Below are positions 1 to 8,000 of a stretch of DNA of 17,800 bases, one piece after another. This DNA is from Methylophilaceae bacterium. Lineage in GTDB: Bacteria > Pseudomonadota > Gammaproteobacteria > Burkholderiales > Methylophilaceae. The position numbers were made by a program, and so were the translations under genes. The stretch lies in contig CANCPF010000032.1 of NCBI GenBank assembly GCA_947379975.1, positions 1-17,800 on the forward strand. Direction: 5' to 3'. Within the stretch, counting starts at the first letter, position 1; each line of letters begins with the position of its first letter. The notes under the pieces are model-generated. The model was not told the DNA's origin. It searched no databases and saw nothing but the letters and a program-made list of their open reading frames with translations.

Positions 1-444
1 GCTCAAAAAAGATTTTATAACTGGATAGATATTGGTCTAGTCACTGATTATTGGCTAGTGATGCAACGTATTCTTAAAGGTGAGGTGAGCTACCTTGAAA
101 TGCCCGGAACTGAAGTAAAACCCGGCATTTGGGTGGGCATCAATACCCGTATAGATTGGGATAATGTCAACATAACAGGCCCAGTGTATATTGGTTCGAG
201 CACACAAATTGAAAGTGGCGCAAATATTGTGGGGCCTTGTTGGATATGCCATGGCAGTCAAATTAAGAAGAATAGCCATATTATTAGATCAATTTTATTT
301 GAATATACAAGAGTTAGTGAAAACATGATATTGAATGAATTAGTCATGTCTTCAACCTACTGTGTGAAAAGAAATGGTGACACTTACTATATTGGCGACG
401 ATAGATGTGACCTTAAATGGGGTGATGCAAGAGTAAAGACCTAA
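1..444 (+). CDS. Sugar nucleotidyltransferase-like protein, C-terminal part (5' end outside window)
   Basis: The reading frame is open from base 1, so the N-terminal nucleotide-binding domain lies outside the window. The visible 147 residues begin with a W-I-D-I-G-x-V-T-D-Y-W segment. This is the usual junction after the catalytic domain of mannose-1-phosphate guanylyltransferase / glucose-1-phosphate nucleotidyltransferase-type proteins. After it come hexapeptide-like turns (PGIWVGINTRID, GPVYIGSSTQIESGANIVGPCWICHG) of a left-handed beta-helix, then the tail LFEYTRVSE...YCVKRNGDTYYIGDDRCDLKWGDAR. Such enzymes make NDP-sugars for surface polysaccharides in the cytoplasm. The substrate cannot be read from this part. 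It ends 90 bp before the antitoxin-toxin ORF on the same strand, with no terminator visible. Family assignment is fairly sure; the exact sugar is unknown. Confidence 0.75.
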   Translation, partial: AQKRFYNWIDIGLVTDYWLVMQRILKGEVSYLEMPGTEVKPGIWVGINTRIDWDNVNITGPVYIGSSTQIESGANIVGPCWICHGSQIKKNSHIIRSILFEYTRVSENMILNELVMSSTYCVKRNGDTYYIGDDRCDLKWGDARVKT

Positions 445-534
445 TCAGTAGACATCTCAAATAAATCCTATGTCAATTTACAAAAACGATTGCACCAGAT
501 TAGTAAATATATGAATTTTAAGTAGAGGTTTAGA

Positions 535-1224
535 ATGGAACTAAAATTATCGAAATGGGGAAATAGCCTAGCACTCAGATTACCATTGTCCGTGACTAAG
601 TCTCTACATTTAGAAGATGGGGACACATTGGAGATTAATATTAACAAATTAAGAGAGATAGTCTTAACTCCTATTAATGCCTTTGATAAAGCTGGTTTTT
701 TACATAAACTACAAGAAATGCATAGGAAAAATATATCTTACAACCTTGCCAGAATTAAAAAGCATGGCGAGCTATCAGACATGATATATGTAGATACGAG
801 CGTCATAGTAACTATGCTTACTAATGTGGCTGACACGCAAATATCTATAGACTGGTTTTGCAGCCTAGAAGTTATACCTATTAGCGGAGAATGTTTAATT
901 GCGGAATTTAATAGCGCGATTGCATTAATGCAAAGCAATTCTCAGCTGTCAGAACGAAAAATGAAGTCCATTTTATCTCTGTTTGAGGAACTCATTAGTG
1001 GTGGCATTAAATTGCTACCCGTTAATCGTGAAGTTTTTAAAAAAGCCAGTGATTTAATTTATAACGAGCCAACAATGCCGGTGCGTACATCACTACATTT
1101 AGGAATTGCCTTGGCAAGCGATGCTAATGAATTTGTAACTCTAGACGCTGAACAATATGCATTTGCAAATAAACTAGGCTTCAGTGGTAAGTTGCTTGAC
1201 GCCAATAAACTCACTATCAAATAA
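535..1224 (+). CDS. Fused MazE/AbrB-type antitoxin and PIN-domain (VapC-like) toxin in one ORF
   Basis: A single 229-residue frame carries two modules that are normally separate genes. Residues 1-45 (MELKLSKWGNSLALRLP...LEDGDTLEI) are a typical MazE/AbrB swapped-hairpin DNA-binding domain. Residues 46-82 resemble the toxin-binding tail (FDKAGFLHKLQEMHRK). Residue Met83 (ATG at 781) opens a PIN domain, IYVDTSVIV, with acidic residues Asp87, Glu124 and Asp204 (VTLD). The third conserved acidic position, usually Asp in D-A-L-H-L, reads T-S-L-H-L (Thr185). PIN proteins are Mg-dependent ribonucleases; in VapBC pairs the antitoxin inhibits the enzyme and represses the operon. The first start has a good ribosome site (AGAGG at 524-528). 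A TGA in the next frame overlaps ATG 781 (ATGA), as in ordinary two-gene pairs, so this may be a natural fusion, an indel or a sequencing error. It converges with the kinase gene, 23 bp apart. Confidence 0.8.
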   Translation: MELKLSKWGNSLALRLPLSVTKSLHLEDGDTLEININKLREIVLTPINAFDKAGFLHKLQEMHRKNISYNLARIKKHGELSDMIYVDTSVIVTMLTNVADTQISIDWFCSLEVIPISGECLIAEFNSAIALMQSNSQLSERKMKSILSLFEELISGGIKLLPVNREVFKKASDLIYNEPTMPVRTSLHLGIALASDANEFVTLDAEQYAFANKLGFSGKLLDANKLTIK

Positions 1225-1247
1225 TTAGCTACATTTGGCACAATTGC

Positions 1248-2774
1248 TCAATAATCTTTAATTAACTGGTTATCAATTAATTCTCGCACTATTGTTTCGT
1301 CAAAAACATAGGCAGGAGTATCTACATTTCTAGGGAGACCTACAACAAAAGTAACGCCTGCAATTGCATTTCTAAAAAAACCTACATCACCGTGATGTTT
1401 TTTTACAATGGACTTTATGATTGATAAGCCTAAACCTAAACCTACTCCGCGTCCTTGCTCTGAAATAGACTTAAATGGCATAAATACTGAACCTGAATCT
1501 GCTTGATTTATGCCACTTCCATTGTCGCTTAAGACAAAAAATACATAATCACTGTTACCCATGGTAGCAAGATTTATTTGCGGCTCCTTAACATTATTGG
1601 TAGCCTTTATTGCGTTGGTAATAAGGTTAATAATACTCTGTAATAGAAGCCCATGATCACCTGGTATTTGAACATGCCTAAGGTTGTAATGCTGTGTGAA
1701 CGTAACGCGTTTACTAAGAATTTGTTTTTTACTTACATATACAGCATCGCGCGTCAAATCATCTATATCTACCGGGTCGGTTAGCAATACTGCATCATCA
1801 TTCTGTAACAGGAGTCTAAGAGATTGAATGATATTAATTGCACGCGTATTATCTAGCTTAATATTCTTTAGGTCTGCTAACAACCTAGGTTCTGAATTCA
1901 TCTTAGTTAAGTATCGAATCATTCGATCAATATTTAATAACATTGCAGCTAATGGCTGAGTAAGCTCATGAGCAATTGCTCCAGAAAATGCAGCAAAACC
2001 GTGAATCCCAGCATTACTTGAAAGCTGACTAAACTGTTGTTCGCGCCTAATCATTTGATCTTCTAACACTTGCTGCTTACCTAGTGTTTTATCCATTTTT
2101 TCGTTAGCAAATAGCATCTCGCCTGCCGCCTGCTTGAGAATCATTTGCATGTAAGCAAAGTTAAGTAAAAACATTGCAATCATCACTAAGACTAAACTGA
2201 TTAATACAGCGGTTGAATATTTAAACAAAGCAATTTCAACTGTTGAATAATTAAAATCAGACAGTATCAGTGAAAGAGAAAGAATAATTAGAGAGGCATT
2301 AATTTGAATCATCCTGCCAGCCGCTAAGTAACCTTGTTTCTTTAAGTTTAAGCCCAGCATAAAACGACAAAGGAATAAAATTATGACTACCAAGACTGCA
2401 GCTAATATTCTGATGTGATCAGAAAGCTTCCAGATCAGATAAATACTCAACGCAATGATAAAAGTAATGATGAGTATGAGATACCCGACAATATGCCTAC
2501 GATTAAACTTGTTGAGCCAGCGATATAGAATGCTGTTATGTCCAACCAATCCAACGATCATCAAAAATTGGGCTAGATAAATTGAAAGATAGTCTGGAAT
2601 GTATCCGCGCAAGCCAATTAAAAATGATCCAATCCCTAATAAAACACCCAGGCCGCACCACCAGTAAACCTCAGAATTATAACGACCTACCAAACTTAAC
2701 AATACACATAGCGGTATTAAAAACTGCACTAAAGCAACAATTATAAAAACCGTACGAACATCAATCTGCATCAT
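1248..2774 (-). CDS. Membrane sensor histidine kinase (FixL-like kinase core, 7-TM input)
   Basis: This 508-residue protein is the second gene of a two-component pair. Residues 1-208 hold about seven hydrophobic segments with only short loops (roughly 8-29, 37-56, 64-84, 95-117, 122-142, 157-175, 184-208), so the input domain sits in the membrane and has no large periplasmic sensor. A charged, probably coiled-coil linker (210-252) leads to the H box GAIAHELTQPLAAM with phospho-acceptor His269. The HATPase_c domain follows: N box around Asn387 (LITNAIKAT), G1 box D417-N-G-S-G, and G2 box GRGVGLGLGLSI at 441-452. All catalytic motifs are intact. The HELTQPL box is of the FixL/TodS/TtrS class, which pairs with LuxR-type regulators such as the gene 52 bp upstream. 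No clear ribosome site precedes the start; a second ATG follows at once. The signal is unknown. Confidence 0.85.
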   Translation of the reverse strand: MMQIDVRTVFIIVALVQFLIPLCVLLSLVGRYNSEVYWWCGLGVLLGIGSFLIGLRGYIPDYLSIYLAQFLMIVGLVGHNSILYRWLNKFNRRHIVGYLILIITFIIALSIYLIWKLSDHIRILAAVLVVIILFLCRFMLGLNLKKQGYLAAGRMIQINASLIILSLSLILSDFNYSTVEIALFKYSTAVLISLVLVMIAMFLLNFAYMQMILKQAAGEMLFANEKMDKTLGKQQVLEDQMIRREQQFSQLSSNAGIHGFAAFSGAIAHELTQPLAAMLLNIDRMIRYLTKMNSEPRLLADLKNIKLDNTRAINIIQSLRLLLQNDDAVLLTDPVDIDDLTRDAVYVSKKQILSKRVTFTQHYNLRHVQIPGDHGLLLQSIINLITNAIKATNNVKEPQINLATMGNSDYVFFVLSDNGSGINQADSGSVFMPFKSISEQGRGVGLGLGLSIIKSIVKKHHGDVGFFRNAIAGVTFVVGLPRNVDTPAYVFDETIVRELIDNQLIKDY

Positions 2775-2826
2775 ATAAGTTCATAGTTAAATATACTTAT
2801 TTTTGTACGAGAAAATTTGATATTGG

Positions 2827-3456
2827 TTAACCAGCGGTAGGTGTTAAATTGAGCGATTGTGAAAATAGAACAAGTTCTGCTTGAGAGCTAACGCCTAATT
2901 TATGTAATATTTTTGCTTTATACACTTTCACAGTAATCTCGGCTAAATCTAACTGCTTAGCTATGTCTTTAATTTTTCCACTACTTAAAAGGCGTTCAAA
3001 AAGTAATTTTTCTCTAGGTGTAAGGGTATTAAACTTATCGATTGACTCGCTGGTGATTATTTTTCGATTCGCACGAGTAACAATAACCTGCATAGCTTTT
3101 TCAACAGAGCTAAGTAGTGTATACATATCAAATGGTTTGAGTAGAAAGTCGTATGCCCCTTGGCGGAAAGCGGCAACCACTTCCGATGGCGCGGCATGTC
3201 CGCTAATAAATACCACTTGAACATTCATATTTGATTGGTTTAAGTCTGAAATTAAACCAAGTCCAGTGAGGTCTGGCATTTGTAAATCCAACAAAATAAC
3301 ACTATTATCAATATCAGAAGACTCCTCCAAAAAACTTTTGGCACCTGCCCAAGAACCGACTTGATAACCAGCTTCTTGCAAAATTAGTACGATCGCATTT
3401 CTTAGAGAATCATCATCGTCTATAACATGTACAAAGTTACTTTGCATTACTTTCAC
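2827..3456 (-). CDS. FixJ-family response regulator (receiver plus LuxR-type HTH)
   Basis: This 209-residue regulator is the first gene of the two-component pair. The receiver domain (about 7-125) has the acidic pocket DDDD at 13-16, phospho-acceptor Asp57 (ILLDLQMP), Ser85 (FISGH) and Lys107 (LLKPF). The LuxR/FixJ helix-turn-helix covers about 143-200 (LTPREKLLFERLLSSGKIKDIAKQLDLAEITVKVYKAKILHKLGV). Phosphorylation by the downstream kinase is expected to promote dimerization and DNA binding. The start is supported by AGGTGA just upstream of ATG. The 185-bp upstream region holds a weak sigma-70 promoter candidate and two AT-rich palindromes that could be its own operator. The target genes are not evident from the neighbours: a topoisomerase operon on one side, a toxin-antitoxin ORF on the other. 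Confidence 0.9.
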   Translation of the reverse strand: MKVMQSNFVHVIDDDDSLRNAIVLILQEAGYQVGSWAGAKSFLEESSDIDNSVILLDLQMPDLTGLGLISDLNQSNMNVQVVFISGHAAPSEVVAAFRQGAYDFLLKPFDMYTLLSSVEKAMQVIVTRANRKIITSESIDKFNTLTPREKLLFERLLSSGKIKDIAKQLDLAEITVKVYKAKILHKLGVSSQAELVLFSQSLNLTPTAG

Positions 3457-3471
3457 CTAATATTAAAATTA

Positions 3472-3563
3472 ATTTAGCTAAATAAATTATTCGTCTAAAT
3501 TATGGCCAATTCAAGCTCAAAGCACAACCTCTGAGCGTAACTTAATAAGCTAATTTAATTAGC
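3472..3563 (-). promoter_or_regulatory. Upstream region of the response regulator: promoter candidate and two palindromes
   Basis: Reading the minus strand, a TTGTGC (3523-3528) and CATAAT (3500-3505) pair has 17-bp spacing, a plausible but weak sigma-70 promoter. A perfect 12-bp palindrome ATTTAGCTAAAT lies at 3472-3483, between this promoter and the start codon. A second inverted repeat GCTAATT-T-AATTAGC lies at 3549-3563, upstream of the promoter. Both are AT-rich, so chance is possible. Their placement on both sides of the promoter would suit autoregulation by the LuxR-type regulator, which is inference. Confidence 0.35.
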
Positions 3564-3641
3564 CCGCTGGTTTCTTGCCAACTGCTATTTAAATATGAAA
3601 TTCATAAATGTTGGTTGATTTACTCATTAAACACGCACGAC

Positions 3642-5930
3642 TTAAAGCAACTTTCTTTGTCTAGGTTGTGCATTATTATTAGCATTAAACAAACTGCCTT
3701 TTCTAGCGCGCTTTTGAATATATTTAGTTAAATCTTCACCGCTAATGTTTTTAGCTTTACCTTTAATAGTGATATTTGCCGTTACGCCATCACATAATTC
3801 CACACGTTCCAGTGATGCACTTTCTGGCATATCCATCATACGCACGCCTCTGCCGCCGTTTGGATATTCGTTAATTTCGCTGACTTGAAATACTAACAGT
3901 TTATTTTCAGAAGAGCTTAGCGCAACATGCGTACTTGCATCTAATTTAACAGGTGCGTTAATAGTGGCGCCCTCTTCAGGCTTCATAAAGGCTTTACCAG
4001 CCTTAGGTCTGGCAATCAGGCCTTTTAATGGCGCAATAAAACCGTAGCTGTTTGAAGTGGTAAATAGGTATTTATCTTCATCTTTACCTGAAAGCGCATG
4101 TAGCAATTTGGCACCATTTTGAATTTCAATAATAGCGCTAACTGGAATACCGTCACCCTTGCCACCAGGCACGCTAGATGCGTCAAATGAATAACAACGG
4201 CCATTTGAATCTATTAATATAATTGGCAAGGTGGTGCGGGTTTCAATCACTGAAAACTCACCATCGCCAGCTTTCCATGCCAAAGATTCTCTATCCACAC
4301 CGTGGCCTTGCCTTGCCCGAATCCAGCCATTTTTAGACAGCATAATAGTGACGGGCTCATCAACTACAAAAGCTTTCTGACCGCCCTGCACGCGTTCTAC
4401 TGGTTCAATTAAGGTGCGTCTATCATCACCATATTTTTCAGCGTCTTGCTTGATTTCTTTAGCTGTGAGTCTACGTAATTTTGCTTCACTCGCTAAAATC
4501 GCTTCTAGTTTTCCAGCTTCCTCACGCAATTCTTTTAGCTCACGCTCAATCTTAAAACCTTCTAATCGGGCTAATTGACGTAACCTGATTTCAAGAATAT
4601 CTTCGGCTTGAATTTCACTTAAATTAAACGCAGCAATTAAATCGGCTTTGGGATCATCTGAATTGCGAATCACTTTGATGATTTCATCAATATGTAAGAA
4701 AGCAATCAAACGGCCATCTAAAATATGGATGCGGCGATTGATTTTGTCTAAATCAAATTGACTGCGTCTTTTAACCACGTTCAATCTGAATTCTATCCAT
4801 TCTTTGAGGATTTTAACTAAACCTTTTTGCGCAGGCCGGCCATCTGTGCCTATCATCACCATATTCACCGGACAGGAAACTTCCATGCTGGTATGTACTA
4901 GTAAAAATGCCATCAACTCTTCACTAGGAATTTTACTGGTTTTAGGTTCAAGGATTAGGCGTACATCTTTTTTACCTTCGCTTTTCACTGAATCCAACAT
5001 ACTTAAGACCGATTGTTTAATCAATAACTGGTCTTGGTCTATGGTTTTTTTGTCTTTTTTTGGCTTGGGATTAGATATGGCCTCAATTTCAGCCATGACA
5101 GTTTCAACCGAAACACCATGCGGCAATTCGTTGATGATAATGCGCCACTGGCCACGTGCCATTGGCTCGAGCACCCATCTAGCGCGTAAACGTAAGGAGC
5201 CACGTCCTGTTTCATAAGCACTATGAATATCAGCCGTTTGTGAAATTAGCTGTCCTCCTCCAGGAAAGTCTGGGCCCGGCACATGCACCATTAATTCTTC
5301 AGTCGTACAATGCGGATTATCCATCACATGTAAGACGGCATTAGCAATTTCACGCATATTGTGCGGAATCATCTCGGTTGCCATACCCACGGCAATGCCG
5401 GAGGCACCGTTTAATAACATCATCGGCAATCTAGCTGGCAACATGACAGGCTCTTGAAAAGCACCGTCATAATTACTTTGAAAATCTACCGTGCCACGAT
5501 CAATTTCAGACAATAACAAGTCAGCAATAGGCGACAAACGCATTTCGGTATATCGCATTGCGGCCGCGCCATCACCATCACGCGAACCGAAATTGCCTTG
5601 GCCATCAATCAGCGGGTAACGTAAGGTAAAGTCTTGCGCCAAACGTACCGCAGCCTCATACGCTGAGCTATCGCCATGTGGATGATACATACCCAAAACG
5701 TTGCCGACCACACGCGCTGATTTAACCGGCTTAACGCCAGCCACTAAACCCATTTCTTTCATGGCAAATAAAATGCGGCGCTGCACAGGCTTTTGGCCAT
5801 CTTCTACTGAGGGTAGCGCGCGACCTTTTACGACTGAAACAGCATAGGCTAAATAGGCTTCTTCAGCATATTCACCAATCGCAACTGCGCCATTTTCGTT
5901 ATTTTCATCCAACATATTAAGATCATCCAT
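3642..5930 (-). CDS. parC: DNA topoisomerase IV subunit A
   Basis: A 762-residue type IIA topoisomerase A subunit, close in length to E. coli ParC (752). With ParE it forms the ParC2ParE2 enzyme that decatenates sister chromosomes and relaxes supercoils. The breakage-reunion domain is complete: QKPVQRRILFAM (46-57), the helix HPHGDSSAYEA (83-93), and catalytic Arg126-Tyr127 in AAMRYTEMRL. At the quinolone-determining positions it has Ser88 and Glu92, the usual susceptible residues. A tower and coiled-coil region follows (IREL/LREEAGKLEAIL area), then a degenerate beta-pinwheel C-terminal domain from about residue 500. The C-terminus is basic (KRARKG...RQRKLL). The start lies 2 nt after the parE stop, so translation is probably coupled; there is only a distant GAGG before it. 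It is called ParC rather than GyrA because of its length and its ParE partner. Confidence 0.93.
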   Translation of the reverse strand: MDDLNMLDENNENGAVAIGEYAEEAYLAYAVSVVKGRALPSVEDGQKPVQRRILFAMKEMGLVAGVKPVKSARVVGNVLGMYHPHGDSSAYEAAVRLAQDFTLRYPLIDGQGNFGSRDGDGAAAMRYTEMRLSPIADLLLSEIDRGTVDFQSNYDGAFQEPVMLPARLPMMLLNGASGIAVGMATEMIPHNMREIANAVLHVMDNPHCTTEELMVHVPGPDFPGGGQLISQTADIHSAYETGRGSLRLRARWVLEPMARGQWRIIINELPHGVSVETVMAEIEAISNPKPKKDKKTIDQDQLLIKQSVLSMLDSVKSEGKKDVRLILEPKTSKIPSEELMAFLLVHTSMEVSCPVNMVMIGTDGRPAQKGLVKILKEWIEFRLNVVKRRSQFDLDKINRRIHILDGRLIAFLHIDEIIKVIRNSDDPKADLIAAFNLSEIQAEDILEIRLRQLARLEGFKIERELKELREEAGKLEAILASEAKLRRLTAKEIKQDAEKYGDDRRTLIEPVERVQGGQKAFVVDEPVTIMLSKNGWIRARQGHGVDRESLAWKAGDGEFSVIETRTTLPIILIDSNGRCYSFDASSVPGGKGDGIPVSAIIEIQNGAKLLHALSGKDEDKYLFTTSNSYGFIAPLKGLIARPKAGKAFMKPEEGATINAPVKLDASTHVALSSSENKLLVFQVSEINEYPNGGRGVRMMDMPESASLERVELCDGVTANITIKGKAKNISGEDLTKYIQKRARKGSLFNANNNAQPRQRKLL

Positions 5931-5932
5931 GA

Positions 5933-7918
5933 TTAAACATCCGCCTCAACATCGTTACCACGGCGTTCTATCCATTCTTTTCTGGCGGCTGACTCATTCT
6001 TAGCCATTAGCATATCAAACATTCTATGCGCAACTTTTGCTTCACCTTCAGGCATACGAACTTGCACTAATCTTCGCGTGTCTGGGCATAGCGTAGTTTC
6101 CCATAACTGATCAGGATTCATTTCACCAAGACCTTTAAAGCGCTGAATGCCGACTTTATCCTCAGCAACGCCTTCTCTCTTTAGCTTTTCCAGCGTCGAT
6201 ATTTTTTCCGCATCATCAGACACATAAATTTTTCTGGCAGGTTTGCTTTTACCTTGAGCAGGCACATCAATTCTGTAAAGTGGCGGCTGTGAGATGTAAA
6301 CATGGCCGCGTTCGATTAATTTAGGTGCATGACGCAAAAATAGCGTCAGCAGCAAGACTTGAATATGTGAACCATCCACGTCCGCATCAGACAATATGCA
6401 AAGTTTGCCGTAACGCAGACCGGAAAAATCAGGATTATCGTTAATAGTGTGCGGTTCTATGCCTAGCGCCACAAAAATATCATGCACTTCTGAATTACCA
6501 AAAATACGCCCCGCGTCAACTTCCCACGTGTTGAGTACCTTGCCGCGCAATGGCAGCAACGACTGAAATTCATTATTTCTGCCCATTTTTGCGCTACCAC
6601 CTGCAGAATCACCTTCCACTAAAAACAACTCAGCGGCCATGGTGCCTGCGGCCTCACAATCTGTGAGCTTAGATGGCATCATATTCACGCCAGAAGATTT
6701 ACGCTTCTCAATTTTTTGTGTCGATTTATTTCGAGCGGCAGCCGAGCGATTAACCAAATCCGAAATGCGCTTGGCCTGCTCTACATTTTGACTCAACCAA
6801 GTCTCCATGATGGGCTTGACTGATGAAGCGACCATTTTCATGGCATCGCGATTGGTCAGCTTTTCTTTTGTTTGACCTTGAAACTGCGGATCTAACACTT
6901 TTGCCGCCAACACATAGCAAACGTTGTTCCAAACATCTTCAGAGGAAACTTTGACGCCACGCTGCATCATGCTGTGATGTTCCATGAACGACTTTACCGC
7001 TTCAAACACGCCATTACGCAGGCCTGCTTCATGCGTACCGCCAGACAGTGTAGGAATTAGATTGACATAAGATTCGCCGCGCGCACCGCCCGCACCAAAA
7101 GATAGCGCCCAGATAGAACCTTCGCCTTTTGAGATACCTTCATTACTTTCGTTGTGATAAAACTCGCCAAATATGGTGGGAATTTGCGGCTCGTCATCAA
7201 CGACTTCGCGCTCGCCGATCATTTCGTCTAAATACTGCGGCAGACCACCCTCGTAAGTCCATGAACGTTCATCGAAGCCATCAGCACCTTCAACTGCCAA
7301 GGTAACGCTTACACCACGTAACAGCACTGCTTTAGATTTAATGAGATGTTCAAGCTGTGGAATCGACACTCTAGGTGCGTCAAAATATTTAGCGTCAGGC
7401 CAGCACTTTACCGTGGTGCCAGTGTCTTTTTTCAAACATTTGCCAATTTCTTTTAGCGGCTCTATACAATCACCATTAGCGAAAATTAGCCCGTGTATTT
7501 TGCCATCACGTTTTACTTTAACTTCTAAGCGAGTCGATAGCGCATTAGTGACAGAAACGCCAACACCATGCAAGCCACCAGAAAAACGATAAGAACTATT
7601 CTCGTCTTCCTTATCAAATTTGCCGCCGGCATGTAATTGCACAAAAACCAGCTCAACGGCAGGCTGTGTTTCGCCAGTGGGAATTTCTACAGGAATACCT
7701 CGGCCATTGTCAGAAACTTCAACTGAGCCATCTTTAAAAATGGTAACGGCAATATTGGTCGCGTGACCACCCAGCGCTTCATCCGCGGCATTATCAATCA
7801 CTTCTTGCACGATATGCGTAGGCGAATCTGTTCTGGTATACATGCCAGGCCTTGCGCGTACAGGCTCTAATCCACGTAGTACCCTTACCGAGTCTGCATC
7901 GTATTCTTTTTCTGCCAT
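5933..7918 (-). CDS. parE: DNA topoisomerase IV subunit B
   Basis: A 661-residue ATPase subunit of topoisomerase IV (E. coli ParE is 630). The N-terminal GHKL ATPase domain shows LEPVRARPGMY (18-27), the E39-V-I-D-N43-A-A-D-E catalytic and Mg-binding segment, D70-N-G-R-G-I-P, and the ATP lid GGLHGVG (114-120). The transducer domain follows. The TOPRIM domain has E435-G-D-S-A-G-G and the metal-binding D511-A-D-V-D-G. The C-terminus has the expected QRFKGLGEMNPDQLWETT segment. The start is supported by AAGG six nt upstream of ATG. It is the first gene of the parE-parC pair. An 18-bp AT-rich palindrome sits 14 bp upstream of the start. The length and missing GyrB-type insertion, with the adjacent ParC, favour ParE over GyrB. 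Confidence 0.93.
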   Translation of the reverse strand: MAEKEYDADSVRVLRGLEPVRARPGMYTRTDSPTHIVQEVIDNAADEALGGHATNIAVTIFKDGSVEVSDNGRGIPVEIPTGETQPAVELVFVQLHAGGKFDKEDENSSYRFSGGLHGVGVSVTNALSTRLEVKVKRDGKIHGLIFANGDCIEPLKEIGKCLKKDTGTTVKCWPDAKYFDAPRVSIPQLEHLIKSKAVLLRGVSVTLAVEGADGFDERSWTYEGGLPQYLDEMIGEREVVDDEPQIPTIFGEFYHNESNEGISKGEGSIWALSFGAGGARGESYVNLIPTLSGGTHEAGLRNGVFEAVKSFMEHHSMMQRGVKVSSEDVWNNVCYVLAAKVLDPQFQGQTKEKLTNRDAMKMVASSVKPIMETWLSQNVEQAKRISDLVNRSAAARNKSTQKIEKRKSSGVNMMPSKLTDCEAAGTMAAELFLVEGDSAGGSAKMGRNNEFQSLLPLRGKVLNTWEVDAGRIFGNSEVHDIFVALGIEPHTINDNPDFSGLRYGKLCILSDADVDGSHIQVLLLTLFLRHAPKLIERGHVYISQPPLYRIDVPAQGKSKPARKIYVSDDAEKISTLEKLKREGVAEDKVGIQRFKGLGEMNPDQLWETTLCPDTRRLVQVRMPEGEAKVAHRMFDMLMAKNESAARKEWIERRGNDVEADV

Positions 7919-7932
7919 TTTTTACCTTACAT

Positions 7933-7950
7933 TACATTTTCTAAAATGTA
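7933..7950. repeat. AT-rich perfect inverted repeat before parE
   Basis: TACATTTT-CT-AAAATGTA has 8-bp arms around a 2-bp centre, 14 bp upstream of the parE start codon and just 5' of its AAGG ribosome site. It may be a protein-binding site or an mRNA structure next to the ribosome site. No function is known to me. Confidence 0.4.
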
Positions 7951-8000
7951 GTTAACTCATACTAAACTTTACACTAGCAATACAGCACAAATCGAGATTA

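Noticed and set aside
490..518. Possible promoter TTGCAC before the antitoxin-toxin ORF
   Set aside because: No acceptable -10 box at 16-18 bp spacing; only AT-rich sequence is present.
3594..3606. Near-palindrome TATGAAATTCATA after parC
   Set aside because: Imperfect, AT-only stem without U tract; not a credible terminator.
4804..5217. 137-codon open frame on the plus strand inside parC
   Set aside because: It is antisense to conserved ParC coding sequence and has no recognisable domain.
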